Origin: Rhodopseudomonas_A sp036404135
Lineage (GTDB): Bacteria > Pseudomonadota > Alphaproteobacteria > Rhizobiales > Xanthobacteraceae
Length of the DNA: 64,000 bases
Direction of reading: 5' to 3'
Assembly: GCF_036404135.1 (NCBI RefSeq)
Contig: NZ_DASWPE010000022.1
Location: forward strand, 1 to 64,000
Under the pieces are notes generated by a model that saw nothing but the letters and a program-made list of their open reading frames with translations, searched no databases and was not told the DNA's origin. The position numbers were made by a program, and so were the translations under genes. Within the stretch, counting starts at the first letter, position 1; every line of letters begins with the position of its first letter. This document shows, in pieces, positions 34,727 to 43,500 of this stretch.

Positions 34727-35704
34727 TCAGGCGCCCCACACCGCTCGCAGCAGGTTGAACCAGTTCCTGCCGATCACCGCCTCGACCCGCGCGGCCTTCC
34801 AGCCGCGTTTTTCCATCGCCGCGGTGAGGTTCGGCCATTCGCCGATGGTGCGCAGACCTTCGGGGTTGATGACGTCGCCGAAATCGGTCAGCCGCCGCCC
34901 ATAGCCCTTATCATGGGTGATCCAGTCGAAGAATTTCTGGTCGTAGCCCTGGGTGAAATCGGTACCGATCCCGACATTGGCCTCGCCGCAGATGTCGATG
35001 ACGTAGTCGATCGCTTCGACGTAGTCATCGACGTTGGCCTGCGGACCGCGTTTCAGAAACGGCGGGAACATGGTGACGCCGACGAAGCCGCCGTGATCGA
35101 CGATGAATTTCAACTGCGCGTCGGTCTTGTTGCGCGGATGCGGCTTCAGGCCGGCGGGCAGGCAATGCGAATAGGCCACCGGCTGCTGCGAGGCGAGGAT
35201 CACGTCCTCGCTGGTGCGGGCGCCGACATGCGACAGATCGCAAAGGATGCCGAGCCGGTTCATCTCGGCGACCACCTCGCGGCCGAAATCCGACAGCCCG
35301 CCATCCTTGCTCTCGTAGCAGCCGGTGCCGACCAGATTCTGGGTGTTGTAGGCCATCTGCATGATGCCAACCCCGAGTTCCTTGAACAGACCGAGATAGC
35401 CGATCTGATCCTCGATGCCGGTGATATTCTGCCAGCCCAGGATGATGCCGGTCTTGCCCTCCTGCTTGGCCCGCAAAATATCGGCGGCGCTGTAAACCTG
35501 CCGCAACAGATCGCTGTTGTCGGCGAGCCAGGCTTTCCAGCGCATCACATTGCGCATGGTCTCGGTGAATCCTTCCCAGATGCAGCAGGTGCAGTTGGCC
35601 GCGGTGAGGCGCGCGCGTCGCATGTCCTCGAACACCGGGCGGCTAAAATCGGAGACGATCAGGCCGTCGATCACAAGGGCGTCGTCGTGCAGGCTGGAGG
35701 CCAT
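34727..35704 (-). CDS. M19 membrane-dipeptidase-like protein lacking metal ligands
   Basis: A 325-residue protein with the renal dipeptidase (M19) fold. The late His ligands are present in LCDLSHVG and AYSHCLP. The N-terminal HxD motif is missing (IDGLIVSDFSR stands where DGHNDLP would be), and the Glu of the EGG motif is replaced (IILGWQN). So three of five zinc-binding positions are gone. A related M19-like gene (PA5396) sits with dgcAB of dimethylglycine demethylation in Pseudomonas, from memory, which fits the sarcosine theme here. The start ATG at 35704 has aagga at a good distance. It is the last gene of the ABC operon. Dipeptidase activity is doubtful. Confidence 0.85.
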   Translation of the reverse strand: MASSLHDDALVIDGLIVSDFSRPVFEDMRRARLTAANCTCCIWEGFTETMRNVMRWKAWLADNSDLLRQVYSAADILRAKQEGKTGIILGWQNITGIEDQIGYLGLFKELGVGIMQMAYNTQNLVGTGCYESKDGGLSDFGREVVAEMNRLGILCDLSHVGARTSEDVILASQQPVAYSHCLPAGLKPHPRNKTDAQLKFIVDHGGFVGVTMFPPFLKRGPQANVDDYVEAIDYVIDICGEANVGIGTDFTQGYDQKFFDWITHDKGYGRRLTDFGDVINPEGLRTIGEWPNLTAAMEKRGWKAARVEAVIGRNWFNLLRAVWGA

Positions 35705-35747
35705 CAACTATCCTTTGCAAGCTTGGCGCAATGGGCGCCGGTCGATC

Positions 35748-36815
35748 TCAATTCTCGGGAACCAGCGAACCGGCGGTGATCGGCCAAGAAACGTGGACGG
35801 TGGCGCCGGGCGCCAGCACGGCGGGACCGCCGAGCGCAGGCGTCGGGCGCCGCGCGATCATGGTCAGTCCGCGCTGCGAGCGCAGCCGATACTCGATCAG
35901 CGCGCCGCGATAGGTCGCGATCTCCACCATGGCGTGGAAACTATTGTCGCCTTCGGCCGGCGGCGCGGCCGAGACCTCGATGCGCTCCGGACGCAAGGCG
36001 AGGCTGCACGGGCCGCTCGGCACCGCGGCATCGGCCAGCCGCACCACCGCGCCGTCGTCGAGAACGAACAGGCCGGGGGCGGCCGCCTTGCCGGGAAACA
36101 GGTTGGTCACGCCCATGAATTCCGCGGCGAAACGCGAGCACGGCGTCTCAAAGATGTCGCCCGGCGTCCCCATCTGTTCGACCCTGCCCTGCCGCATCAG
36201 CACCATGCGGTCGGCGACGCTCATGGCTTCGTCCTGATCGTGGGTCACGAAGATCGTGGTCAGGCCGAGCGACTGCTGCAATTGCCGGATCTCGATCTTC
36301 ATCTCCTGGCGTAGCGTGGCGTCGAGATTCGACAATGGCTCGTCGAGCAGCAGCACGTCGGGCTCGATCACCAGCGCGCGCGCCAATGCCACGCGCTGCT
36401 GTTGGCCGCCGGACAATTGCTTGGGAAGCCGATCGGCAAAACTCGCGAGTTTGACCCGCGCCAGCGCCTGCGCCACCCGTTTCGCGGTCTCGGGCTTCGG
36501 CGTCTTGCGCATCTGCAATCCGAAGGCGACGTTCTCCGCGACGCTCATATGCGGAAACAACGCGTAGTTCTGAAACACGAAGCCCATGTTGCGGCGGTTC
36601 GGCGGCAGCGCGGTGACATCGCGCCCGCCGACCAGAATCCGGCCGGAGCTGACGTCGACGAAGCCGCCGACCATCCGCAACGTCGTGGTCTTGCCGCAGC
36701 CGGACGGACCGAGCAGCGCCACCAGTTCACCGGGCGCGATCCGGATCGACATGTGCTCGACCGCGACGCTGGAGTCGTAGTGCTTGGCGAGATCCTGCAG
36801 CACGATTTCCGTCAT
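35748..36815 (-). CDS. ABC transporter ATP-binding protein, PotA-type
   Basis: A 355-residue ATPase. Walker A is LGPSGCGKTTTLRM, the signature is LSGGQQQRVALARAL, and Walker B is VLLLDEPLSNLD, followed by the switch His in FVTHDQDEAM. A C-terminal TOBE domain (after residue about 270) marks the spermidine/putrescine/thiamine/iron (PotA) branch. It is encoded 20 bases behind the second permease and belongs to the importer whose other genes are immediately upstream. Confidence 0.93.
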   Translation of the reverse strand: MTEIVLQDLAKHYDSSVAVEHMSIRIAPGELVALLGPSGCGKTTTLRMVGGFVDVSSGRILVGGRDVTALPPNRRNMGFVFQNYALFPHMSVAENVAFGLQMRKTPKPETAKRVAQALARVKLASFADRLPKQLSGGQQQRVALARALVIEPDVLLLDEPLSNLDATLRQEMKIEIRQLQQSLGLTTIFVTHDQDEAMSVADRMVLMRQGRVEQMGTPGDIFETPCSRFAAEFMGVTNLFPGKAAAPGLFVLDDGAVVRLADAAVPSGPCSLALRPERIEVSAAPPAEGDNSFHAMVEIATYRGALIEYRLRSQRGLTMIARRPTPALGGPAVLAPGATVHVSWPITAGSLVPEN

Positions 36816-36835
36816 GGCACGCCCCTCTTAGTCGG

Positions 36836-37657
36836 TCAGAATGCGCGGCTCAGTTTGGCATAGCGGTCGGTGATCAGCAGCAGTGCCGCGATCAACGCGA
36901 TCTGCACCGCCGCCACCGCACCGATGGTGGAATCGAGATTCCATTCGAGATAATTGACGATGGCGATCTGCAGCGTGGTCTTGCCGGGACCGACCAGAAA
37001 GATCGACTTCTCCAGATCGATGAACGACACCACGAAGGAGAACAGCGCCGCGGCGATGATGCCGGGTTTGATGATCGGCAGCGTGACCCGGAAGAACACC
37101 GTCAGCGCCGAAGCGCCGAGGCTCGCGGCCGCTTCCTCCACCGAACGGTTCATGCCGATCAGCGAGGTCGACACCAGGCGCACGGTCCAGGGCAGCGCGA
37201 TCAGGCTGTGGGCGATCAGGAGGCCGGCGGTGGTGCCGGCGATCTGCACGTCGGTGAGGATCTCCACCTGGATGAAGAAGATGAACAACGCGCTGCCACC
37301 GACGATGCCGGGCACGATCATCGGCGACAGCAGGATGGTGTTGACGAGCTCGCGGCCGAGAAAGCCGTAGCGCACCAGCGCCAGGCTCGCGGGGACGCCG
37401 AGCAGCAGGCTGGCCAGCGTGGCGAACAGCCCGGTCTGCAGGCTGACGATCAGGCCGTCGCGAAACACGTCGGTTTCCCAGGCGCGGCGGTACCAGTCCA
37501 GCGTATAGCCGCTGGGGGGAAACGCCAGAATCTTGTTGGCGAAGAAGCTCATCCAGACGATGACAACAAGCGGCAGCACGATGAAGGCGGTGACGACCAG
37601 CGTCGTCGCGCCGTAAAACACCCGGGTCAGCCTTTGCGATGTCGCGAGGTTTGCCAT
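36836..37657 (-). CDS. ABC transporter permease, PotC-type
   Basis: A 273-residue inner-membrane permease with six helices. The EAA loop that docks on the ATPase is SVEEAAASLGASALTVFFRVTLPIIKPG. The start is the ATG giving MANLATSQRL, eight bases after the other permease gene's stop. Type I importer family of polyamine and related substrates. Confidence 0.9.
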   Translation of the reverse strand: MANLATSQRLTRVFYGATTLVVTAFIVLPLVVIVWMSFFANKILAFPPSGYTLDWYRRAWETDVFRDGLIVSLQTGLFATLASLLLGVPASLALVRYGFLGRELVNTILLSPMIVPGIVGGSALFIFFIQVEILTDVQIAGTTAGLLIAHSLIALPWTVRLVSTSLIGMNRSVEEAAASLGASALTVFFRVTLPIIKPGIIAAALFSFVVSFIDLEKSIFLVGPGKTTLQIAIVNYLEWNLDSTIGAVAAVQIALIAALLLITDRYAKLSRAF

Positions 37658-37665
37658 CCTGCGCC

Positions 37666-38568
37666 TCACTCCGCCCAGCGGCGATAGCGCCGCTGCACCA
37701 GCAGGTTGGCGCTCACCGTCAGCGCCAGGGTGATGGTCATCAGGATGAACGCCAGTGCCGACCCGAACGGCCAGTTCATCGCCTTGGCGACCTGCTGATA
37801 CACCGTCGGCGCCATCATGTGAAAGCGCGGTCCGCCGATCAAAAGCGGCGTCGCATAGGCGTTCATCGACAGGATGAAGCACAGCAAGGTGCCGGCCAGG
37901 ATGCCGGGCAGCGCCAGCGGCAGCACCACTCGGCGGAGCGTCGAAAGATGCCCGGCGCCCAGGCTCGCCGCGGCGTCTTCCAGGTTGCGGTCGATGCCGT
38001 CGATCACGCTGTGCAGCGTGATGATCATGAACGGCAGCAGCACCGAGACCAGGCCGATCACCACAGCCGTCGGGGTGTACATCAGCCCGAGCTGGCCCTG
38101 GAAGCCGAATGCGCCAACCAGCGCGGCGAGCAACCCGCGATCGCCCAGCACCACCATCCAGGCCGCGGTGCGCACCGCATTGCCGATCAATAGCGGAATC
38201 ACCACGAGAATGATCAGCCAGGATTTGGCGCGGCTGGAGGCCTGCCGCACCAGATAATAGGCGACCGGAAACGCCAGCACGAGGCAGATCGCGGTGGACA
38301 GCACCGACACCCACAGCGTGGTGAACAACACCTCCTGATAGAATCCGTCGCTCAGGAATTTCAGATAGTTGTCCGCGGTGAAGGCGCTGGCCATCAGATC
38401 GCCGGGCACGAAGCGGTTCAGGCTGTAGCGAAACATGATCGCCAGCGGACCGAACAACGCCAACACGACGAAGATCGTCGCCGGCCCGACCAGCATCGCA
38501 ACCGGAGATCGCTTGCGGCGCAGCGCCGCCGCTGTGGTGATTTGCTCCGTCATGGCCAGTTCGGTCAT
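37666..38568 (-). CDS. ABC transporter permease, PotB-type
   Basis: A permease of about 300 residues with six helices. The EAA loop is NLEDAAASLGAGHLSTLRRVVLPLALPG. Several in-frame starts are possible; I chose ATG 38568 (MTELAMTEQ), with ATG 38553 next, because the longer N-terminus (to 38682) lacks similarity and overlaps the binding-protein gene. None has a strong ribosome site, so translation may be coupled to the upstream gene. Confidence 0.88.
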   Translation of the reverse strand: MTELAMTEQITTAAALRRKRSPVAMLVGPATIFVVLALFGPLAIMFRYSLNRFVPGDLMASAFTADNYLKFLSDGFYQEVLFTTLWVSVLSTAICLVLAFPVAYYLVRQASSRAKSWLIILVVIPLLIGNAVRTAAWMVVLGDRGLLAALVGAFGFQGQLGLMYTPTAVVIGLVSVLLPFMIITLHSVIDGIDRNLEDAAASLGAGHLSTLRRVVLPLALPGILAGTLLCFILSMNAYATPLLIGGPRFHMMAPTVYQQVAKAMNWPFGSALAFILMTITLALTVSANLLVQRRYRRWAE

Positions 38569-38642
38569 CGCGTCACCCGCCGACATGCGCGAGGCAGAAT
38601 TGCCTGGGAGTGGCCGGTGAACGCATCGCCACCACCCCGCGA

Positions 38643-39731
38643 TCAGGAACGCGTCACGTTCTTGGTCCACCACTCCAGCCATTCGGAGGTGTTCTTGGCG
38701 ACATAGCCAAAGTCGAGGAATTTCAGCTTGGCCTTTTCCTCCGCGGAGAAGTCGATCTGCGCGCGCAGCTCGGGTGACAGCTCGGCCTTGGCATTGGCCG
38801 GCGCATAGAAACTGGCGGCGGACAATCCGGCCATCGCGGTGGGATCGATCAGGGCATTGAGATAGGCGTAGGCGTCGTCCGGGTTCGGCGCCTTCTGCGG
38901 CATGCCGGCGCCGAAGGTCACGGCGATGGCGCCCTCGGCCGGATACTGCACGCCGAGCTTGAGGCCATCATTGATCCATTGTAGGCCGCGCGCTTTGTAG
39001 TTCACGGCGATATCGACTTCGCCATTGGCAAGGCCGGCGGCGAGCTGCTGATGGCCGGCGTAAATCCGCGGCTGAACCTTGTCGCGCAGTTCGACCAGCG
39101 AATCCCGGCCGGCGTCGACCGACGTCATGGTGCCGCCTTTCACGAGGCCGGCCATCAACATGTAGTTGAAGTAAAGCTGATTGGTGAGGCCGAGCCTGCC
39201 GGCCCATTTCGGATCCCACAATTCCTGATAGGAGGTCGGCGGATTCGGCACCTTGTCCTTGTTGTAAAGGATCACCACGCCGCTATAGAGCCACGGCACG
39301 AAATAATCGCTGCGCAGTTCTTTCACCAGGTCGCCGGAATTCGGAATTTTCTTGAAATCGAGATTGCCGATCGCGTCCTGCTGCTTCATCTCGAAGCCGT
39401 CGGAGCTGTTGAGGTGGATCACGTCGATCGAGCCGCGGCGGATGGCGCGCTCGGCCAGCAGCTTGGCCTTGCGCTCCGGCTCCATGCCGAGATCGTGGAC
39501 GATCTTGTAGCCTTTGTCTTCCAGCAGCGGAATTTCGACGAATTTCCGGGTCCGTTCGTTCCAGTCGCCGCCCCAATTGGACACCACGATGGTGCCGCCG
39601 GCGGCGCGGGCCTGCCGCGGCAGGCCGAAGCTCGCCAGCCCCGCCGCGGCGCCGAGGCCGATCAGCACGTTGCGGCGGGATGGCGCCGCGCCGAGACGAT
39701 GAAGCTCGCGCAACCGTTCAGACTCGTTCAT
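38643..39731 (-). CDS. ABC transporter substrate-binding protein, PotD-type
   Basis: A 362-residue periplasmic protein. Its N-terminus has a twin-arginine motif (APSRRNVLIGLGAAAG) and a cleavage site at QARAAGG. The mature part begins TIVVSNWGGDWNERT, the pattern of PotD/spermidine-type binding proteins, and includes VPWLYSGVVILYNKDK. Its place directly downstream of N-carbamoylsarcosine amidase suggests a ligand such as N-carbamoylsarcosine, N-methylhydantoin or another methylated nitrogen compound rather than a polyamine. Confidence 0.9.
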   Translation of the reverse strand: MNESERLRELHRLGAAPSRRNVLIGLGAAAGLASFGLPRQARAAGGTIVVSNWGGDWNERTRKFVEIPLLEDKGYKIVHDLGMEPERKAKLLAERAIRRGSIDVIHLNSSDGFEMKQQDAIGNLDFKKIPNSGDLVKELRSDYFVPWLYSGVVILYNKDKVPNPPTSYQELWDPKWAGRLGLTNQLYFNYMLMAGLVKGGTMTSVDAGRDSLVELRDKVQPRIYAGHQQLAAGLANGEVDIAVNYKARGLQWINDGLKLGVQYPAEGAIAVTFGAGMPQKAPNPDDAYAYLNALIDPTAMAGLSAASFYAPANAKAELSPELRAQIDFSAEEKAKLKFLDFGYVAKNTSEWLEWWTKNVTRS

Positions 39732-39786
39732 CCGTCATTCCCTCTGTTGAATTGGTGCAATGCGCAGACGATGCGACCGGGCCTCG

Positions 39787-40518
39787 TTACTCGGCGGCAA
39801 TCGGCACGTGGCCGACGTCGTCGAGATAGGCGACGCAGCGCTCTACGCTCTCGACGTCGGCGAACTTGGCGTCGATGTCGAACAGGTTCCAAGCCACCGC
39901 ACCGGCGACGCGATCGCCGATGCATTCCTTCACCGCGATGGTGCGGAAGCCGTCGGCGAGACCATCGCACAGCGTCTCGCGGACGCAGGCGGATGCGGTC
40001 ACTCCGGTCACCAGAATGGTGTCGACGCCTGCGGCGCGCAGGAAGCCGGCAAGATAGGTGCCGTGAAACGCGCTGGCGCGCTTCTTGATCAGAACCTGCT
40101 CGCCTTCGATCGGCTCGATCCGGCTGTCGATCGCCCAGATTTCCGGATTCGACTGCGCCACCACCTCGATCGGGATCTTGTCGTGCCAAAGCCCCATATC
40201 GGTCAGCGGATTGCTGCGGTCGGTGACCTGATAGCAGGTGGTGACGTGGACGACCGGATGTCCGTTGCGGCGGCACGCTGCGAGCAGCCCCTGCACGCCG
40301 GGAATGATACGATCGTCGACCCCCTCGCAGGTGAAGGGATTGCCCGGCCGGGTCCAGGCATTGGCGAGATCGACATTGATCAACGCCGGACGGCTGCCGA
40401 AGCCGATCCGCCGCTGAAAGCCGCGCGCGCGATACAGCGCGCTCGCCTTTTCGAACGCGAGCGCGAGAGTGGCATCGAGTTCGCGATCAAAACCGGACGG
40501 CGGGACGGTGACGGACAT
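39787..40518 (-). CDS. N-carbamoylsarcosine amidase (isochorismatase fold)
   Basis: A 243-residue cysteine amidohydrolase that splits N-carbamoylsarcosine into sarcosine, CO2 and ammonia. It closely follows the Arthrobacter enzyme as I remember it: RGFQRRIGFGSRPALINVDL, ANAWTRPG, DMGLWHDKIP and GDRVAGAVAWNLFDID. The catalytic triad is Asp50, Lys145 and Cys178 (in VTASACVR). It is the first gene of the operon with the ABC importer and is divergent from a LysR gene. The product sarcosine is the substrate of the soxBDAG enzyme next door. Family assignment is strong; exact substrate awaits test. Confidence 0.85.
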   Translation of the reverse strand: MSVTVPPSGFDRELDATLALAFEKASALYRARGFQRRIGFGSRPALINVDLANAWTRPGNPFTCEGVDDRIIPGVQGLLAACRRNGHPVVHVTTCYQVTDRSNPLTDMGLWHDKIPIEVVAQSNPEIWAIDSRIEPIEGEQVLIKKRASAFHGTYLAGFLRAAGVDTILVTGVTASACVRETLCDGLADGFRTIAVKECIGDRVAGAVAWNLFDIDAKFADVESVERCVAYLDDVGHVPIAAE

Positions 40519-40603
40519 CTGATTTCTCCAGGTCTCGCTTTTTAGGAATGGGAGGCAACCTCAACTGCCCGCAGTGTGTCAGCGATAAAACGGCAAGAGA
40601 AAT

Positions 40604-40624
40604 ATCAAATAATGCTGGATTGAT
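40604..40624. promoter_or_regulatory. LysR-type operator, atcaa-N11-ttgat
   Basis: The inverted repeat atcaa (40604-40608) and ttgat (40620-40624) is separated by eleven bases, the usual LysR-family dyad geometry. It lies 25 bases upstream of the lysR start and 86 bases upstream of the amidase start, in the shared divergent promoter. This fits autoregulation and activation of the operon. Confidence 0.6.
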
Positions 40625-40648
40625 GCCAAATTCGGTATAAATAGTCCG

Positions 40649-41554
40649 ATGCGCTTCGATCTTCGACACGTCCGCGCCTTCGTCACCTTGGCCGAGGAGC
40701 TGCATTTCGGCCGGGCGGCGGAGCGGCTGCACGTCGCGCAGCCGGCGCTCAGCCGCACCCTGCGCGACCTCGAGCGGGAGATCGGCGTGTCGCTGCTGCG
40801 CCGCACCACCCGGCTGGTCGAGCTCACCGATGCCGGCAAGGCCTTCCTCGCCGAATGCCGGCTGGCGCAGGACCATTTGGACCGCGCGGTGGAAACCGCT
40901 CGGCGCACCGCGGCCGGGGTGATCGGCGAATTGCGCGTCGCCTATATGGATTTTGCCATCAACGGCCGTTTGCCCGAACTGATCCGCGCGTTCCAACGCT
41001 ACCATCCGGAGATCCGCCTCGAGCTCAGCTTCATGCCGACCTCGCATCAGCAGACCGCGCTGCTGGAGCGACGGATCGACGTCGGTTTCATGATCGGCGC
41101 GTTCGACCACGAACTGGTCGACAGCTACGCGTTCGACGAGGACCGCTACGTCGCGCTGCTGCCGATCACCCATCCGCGTTCCAACGTCCAGTCGCTGACG
41201 CTGCGCGACCTGGCCGAAGAAAAATTCGTGCTCGGCAACGGCGAAAACTGGACCGCGTTCCGCAATCGCCTGTTCGGCCTGTGCCAGGCCCGCGGCTTCT
41301 TTCCGCAGATCGCCCAGGAAGCCTCCAGCAGCGAAGGCATTTTCGGGCTGGTGGCAGCCGGGGTCGGCGTCAGCGTCTATTCAAGCTGCGTCCGCAACCT
41401 GCAGCGCCGCGGCATCGTCATTCGCCCGCTCGACGACGTCGGCAGCACGCTGCCAGTGTCGGCGGTCTGGGGCCGCCAGGAGCAATCCGCCAGCCTGCAG
41501 CATTTCAAGGCGTTCCTCCACAATGTGTGGGGGCATCGGGGCGCTGCGAGTTGA
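40649..41554 (+). CDS. LysR family transcriptional regulator
   Basis: A 301-residue LTTR. The winged-helix domain has MRFDLRHVRAFVTLAEELHF, ERLHVAQPALSRTL and LLRRTTRLVELT. The C-terminal effector domain starts near residue 90 and has the usual two lobes. It is divergent from N-carbamoylsarcosine amidase with an LTTR-like dyad between them, so that operon is its likely target. It converges on sdaA with only nine bases between stops. Confidence 0.93.
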   Translation: MRFDLRHVRAFVTLAEELHFGRAAERLHVAQPALSRTLRDLEREIGVSLLRRTTRLVELTDAGKAFLAECRLAQDHLDRAVETARRTAAGVIGELRVAYMDFAINGRLPELIRAFQRYHPEIRLELSFMPTSHQQTALLERRIDVGFMIGAFDHELVDSYAFDEDRYVALLPITHPRSNVQSLTLRDLAEEKFVLGNGENWTAFRNRLFGLCQARGFFPQIAQEASSSEGIFGLVAAGVGVSVYSSCVRNLQRRGIVIRPLDDVGSTLPVSAVWGRQEQSASLQHFKAFLHNVWGHRGAAS

Positions 41555-41563
41555 CGACAGCGC

Positions 41564-42913
41564 TCAGCATTCCGTCACGTTGACGGCGAGACCGCCGCGC
41601 GAGGTCTCCTTGTATTTGGACTGCATGTCGGCGCCGGTCTGCCGCATGGTCTCGATCACCTGATCGAGCGAGACGTGGTGGACGCCGTCGCCGCGCATCG
41701 CCAGCGACGCCGCCGCGATCGCCTTGTTGGCGCCGAACGCGTTGCGTTCGATGCAGGGGATCTGCACCAGGCCGCCGATCGGATCGCAGGTCATGCCGAG
41801 ATGATGTTCCATGGCGATTTCGGCGGCGTTCTCGACCTGGCTCGGCGAAGCCCCCAGCGCCGCGGCGAACCCCGCCGCCGCCATCGACGCCGCCGAGCCG
41901 ACCTCGCCCTGGCAGCCGACCTCGGCGCCGGAGATCGACGCGTTGCGCTTGATCAGTGACCCGATCGCGGCGGCGCTGAGCAGGAACCTGCGCACCGCGT
42001 CGTCAGAATAGTCCGGGCAGAAATCGCGGAAATAGCGCAGCACCGCGGGAATGATCCCCGCGGCACCATTGGTCGGCGCTGTCACCACCCGGCCGCCCGT
42101 GGCATTTTCCTCGTTCACCGCGATCGCGAAGGTCGACACCCAGTCGAAAATCTCGTGCGGGCCGCTGCTGTTGGTCAGGCGCCGGGCTTCGAGCTTTGCC
42201 AACAGTTCTTTGGCGCGGCGCCGCACTTGCAGCGTGCCGGGAAGCACGCCGTCGAGCCGCAGCCCGCGGTCGATGCAGGCGAACATCGCATCGCGGATGA
42301 GATCGAGATTGCGGTCCACCTCGCCGCGCGATCGCAGCGCGAGTTCGTTGGCCAATTGCACGCCGGCAATCGACAACCCGGTGTCCCTGCAGATGCCTAA
42401 CAAGTCCGCCGATGACGCGAAGCCGAACGGCAGGTCGATGCTGGTGCCGGCGCGCGACGCGCCTTCTTCTTCGACGAAGCCGCCGCCGATCGAATAGAAT
42501 ACTTTCTCGATCAGTTCGGCGCCATCCGCTGCGAATGCGCGAAAGCGCATGGCGTTGGAATGATGCGGCAGCAGCGCCTCGAAATTGAAGACGAGATCGG
42601 CCGCCGGATCGAAGGCGGCGGCCGTGCCGCCCGGCAGGCGAATGGTTTTAGTGGCGGAGAGCGCTGCGAGCAACCCCGCGATGTCGTCCGGATCGACGCG
42701 CGACGGCTGCTCGCCGAGTAGACCAAGACAGATGGCTCGGTCGGCGCCGTGGCCCCTGCCCGTCCATGCCAGCGAGCCGAACAACTCGACCTCGATGCGT
42801 ATCACGGCGGCCGGAAGCTGATCCCTGAACCTGTTCGCCGCAACCATCGGTCCGACCGTGTGCGACGACGACGGCCCGATCCCGATCTTGAACAGATCGA
42901 AGGCGCTGATCAT
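41564..42913 (-). CDS. sdaA: L-serine ammonia-lyase (L-serine dehydratase)
   Basis: A 449-residue single-chain 4Fe-4S enzyme that converts serine to pyruvate and ammonia. The N-terminus MISAFDLFKIGIGPSSSHTVGPM is typical. Cluster Cys residues lie in GAEVGCQGEVGSAASM and in MTCDPIGGLVQIPCIERNAFG. It overlaps the soxG stop by one base (TGATG). Glycine formed by sarcosine oxidase can be hydroxymethylated to serine by GlyA and then enter the pyruvate pool through this enzyme, which explains the operon. Confidence 0.95.
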   Translation of the reverse strand: MISAFDLFKIGIGPSSSHTVGPMVAANRFRDQLPAAVIRIEVELFGSLAWTGRGHGADRAICLGLLGEQPSRVDPDDIAGLLAALSATKTIRLPGGTAAAFDPAADLVFNFEALLPHHSNAMRFRAFAADGAELIEKVFYSIGGGFVEEEGASRAGTSIDLPFGFASSADLLGICRDTGLSIAGVQLANELALRSRGEVDRNLDLIRDAMFACIDRGLRLDGVLPGTLQVRRRAKELLAKLEARRLTNSSGPHEIFDWVSTFAIAVNEENATGGRVVTAPTNGAAGIIPAVLRYFRDFCPDYSDDAVRRFLLSAAAIGSLIKRNASISGAEVGCQGEVGSAASMAAAGFAAALGASPSQVENAAEIAMEHHLGMTCDPIGGLVQIPCIERNAFGANKAIAAASLAMRGDGVHHVSLDQVIETMRQTGADMQSKYKETSRGGLAVNVTEC

Positions 42914-43500
42914 CACCGCGGTCGAGCCGGCGCGATGGCGTCGAATTCGCGGGCCACTTCCTGGAGCAGCCCATGCACATAAGGCGCGAAGGAGCGCCAG
43001 CATTCCACCTGATAGGACGGCGCGGCGCCCGCACGGATCAGCACGATCTCGGCCTTGCCGAACACCGTGCGGGTGGCCGATCCTGCGGGAAACCGCGCAT
43101 CATCGAGATCCAGCGGGCAGCCGCCATTGAGGATGTCACGGGCATGCGCGCCGCCGACCCGAAACCCGACATTGCGATGGCCGATATCAACGAGAGAGAA
43201 GAACGAACCGGCGAGTTCGGCGGCGATCTGCCGCCCGAGCCCGACGCCGTCGGATTCGGGGGCGGTCAGCAGCCATTCGTCGGGGCCAAGCCGCGCGGCG
43301 AGACGCTCGCCGTTGACCACGCAGCTATTGATCGGCAGATCGATGCGGCAGGCCGCCACGCTCTGCCGTGCCGCGGCTTCCGCCGAGCCGAGCCGAAGCG
43401 AGAAACGCGCGGCGGGATCCAGCACCGCGACCTGCCCCGCGTCGCCGCGGGCTGCGGCTGCGATGATGGAATGGCGTGCGCAACCACCGATGTCAGGCAT
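42913..43500 (-). CDS. soxG: Sarcosine oxidase gamma subunit
   Basis: A 195-residue subunit of heterotetrameric sarcosine oxidase. It has the SoxG pattern: NGERLAARLGPDEWLLTAP followed by LVDIGHRNVGFRVGGAHARDILNGGCPLDL and ATRTVFGKAEIVLIRAG. It overlaps the soxA stop by eight bases and the sdaA start by one. The fold is related to the aminomethyltransferase superfamily. It is the least conserved of the four subunits, but its order in the operon settles the call. Confidence 0.92.
   Translation of the reverse strand: MPDIGGCARHSIIAAAARGDAGQVAVLDPAARFSLRLGSAEAAARQSVAACRIDLPINSCVVNGERLAARLGPDEWLLTAPESDGVGLGRQIAAELAGSFFSLVDIGHRNVGFRVGGAHARDILNGGCPLDLDDARFPAGSATRTVFGKAEIVLIRAGAAPSYQVECWRSFAPYVHGLLQEVAREFDAIAPARPR

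Noticed and set aside
35748..39731. Polyamine (spermidine/putrescine) importer
   Set aside because: Sequence class is PotABCD-like, but the operon is led by N-carbamoylsarcosine amidase and ends in an M19-like gene. Substrate is left open.
39787..40518. Nicotinamidase or isochorismatase
   Set aside because: Long blocks match N-carbamoylsarcosine amidase, and the sarcosine oxidase neighbours agree.
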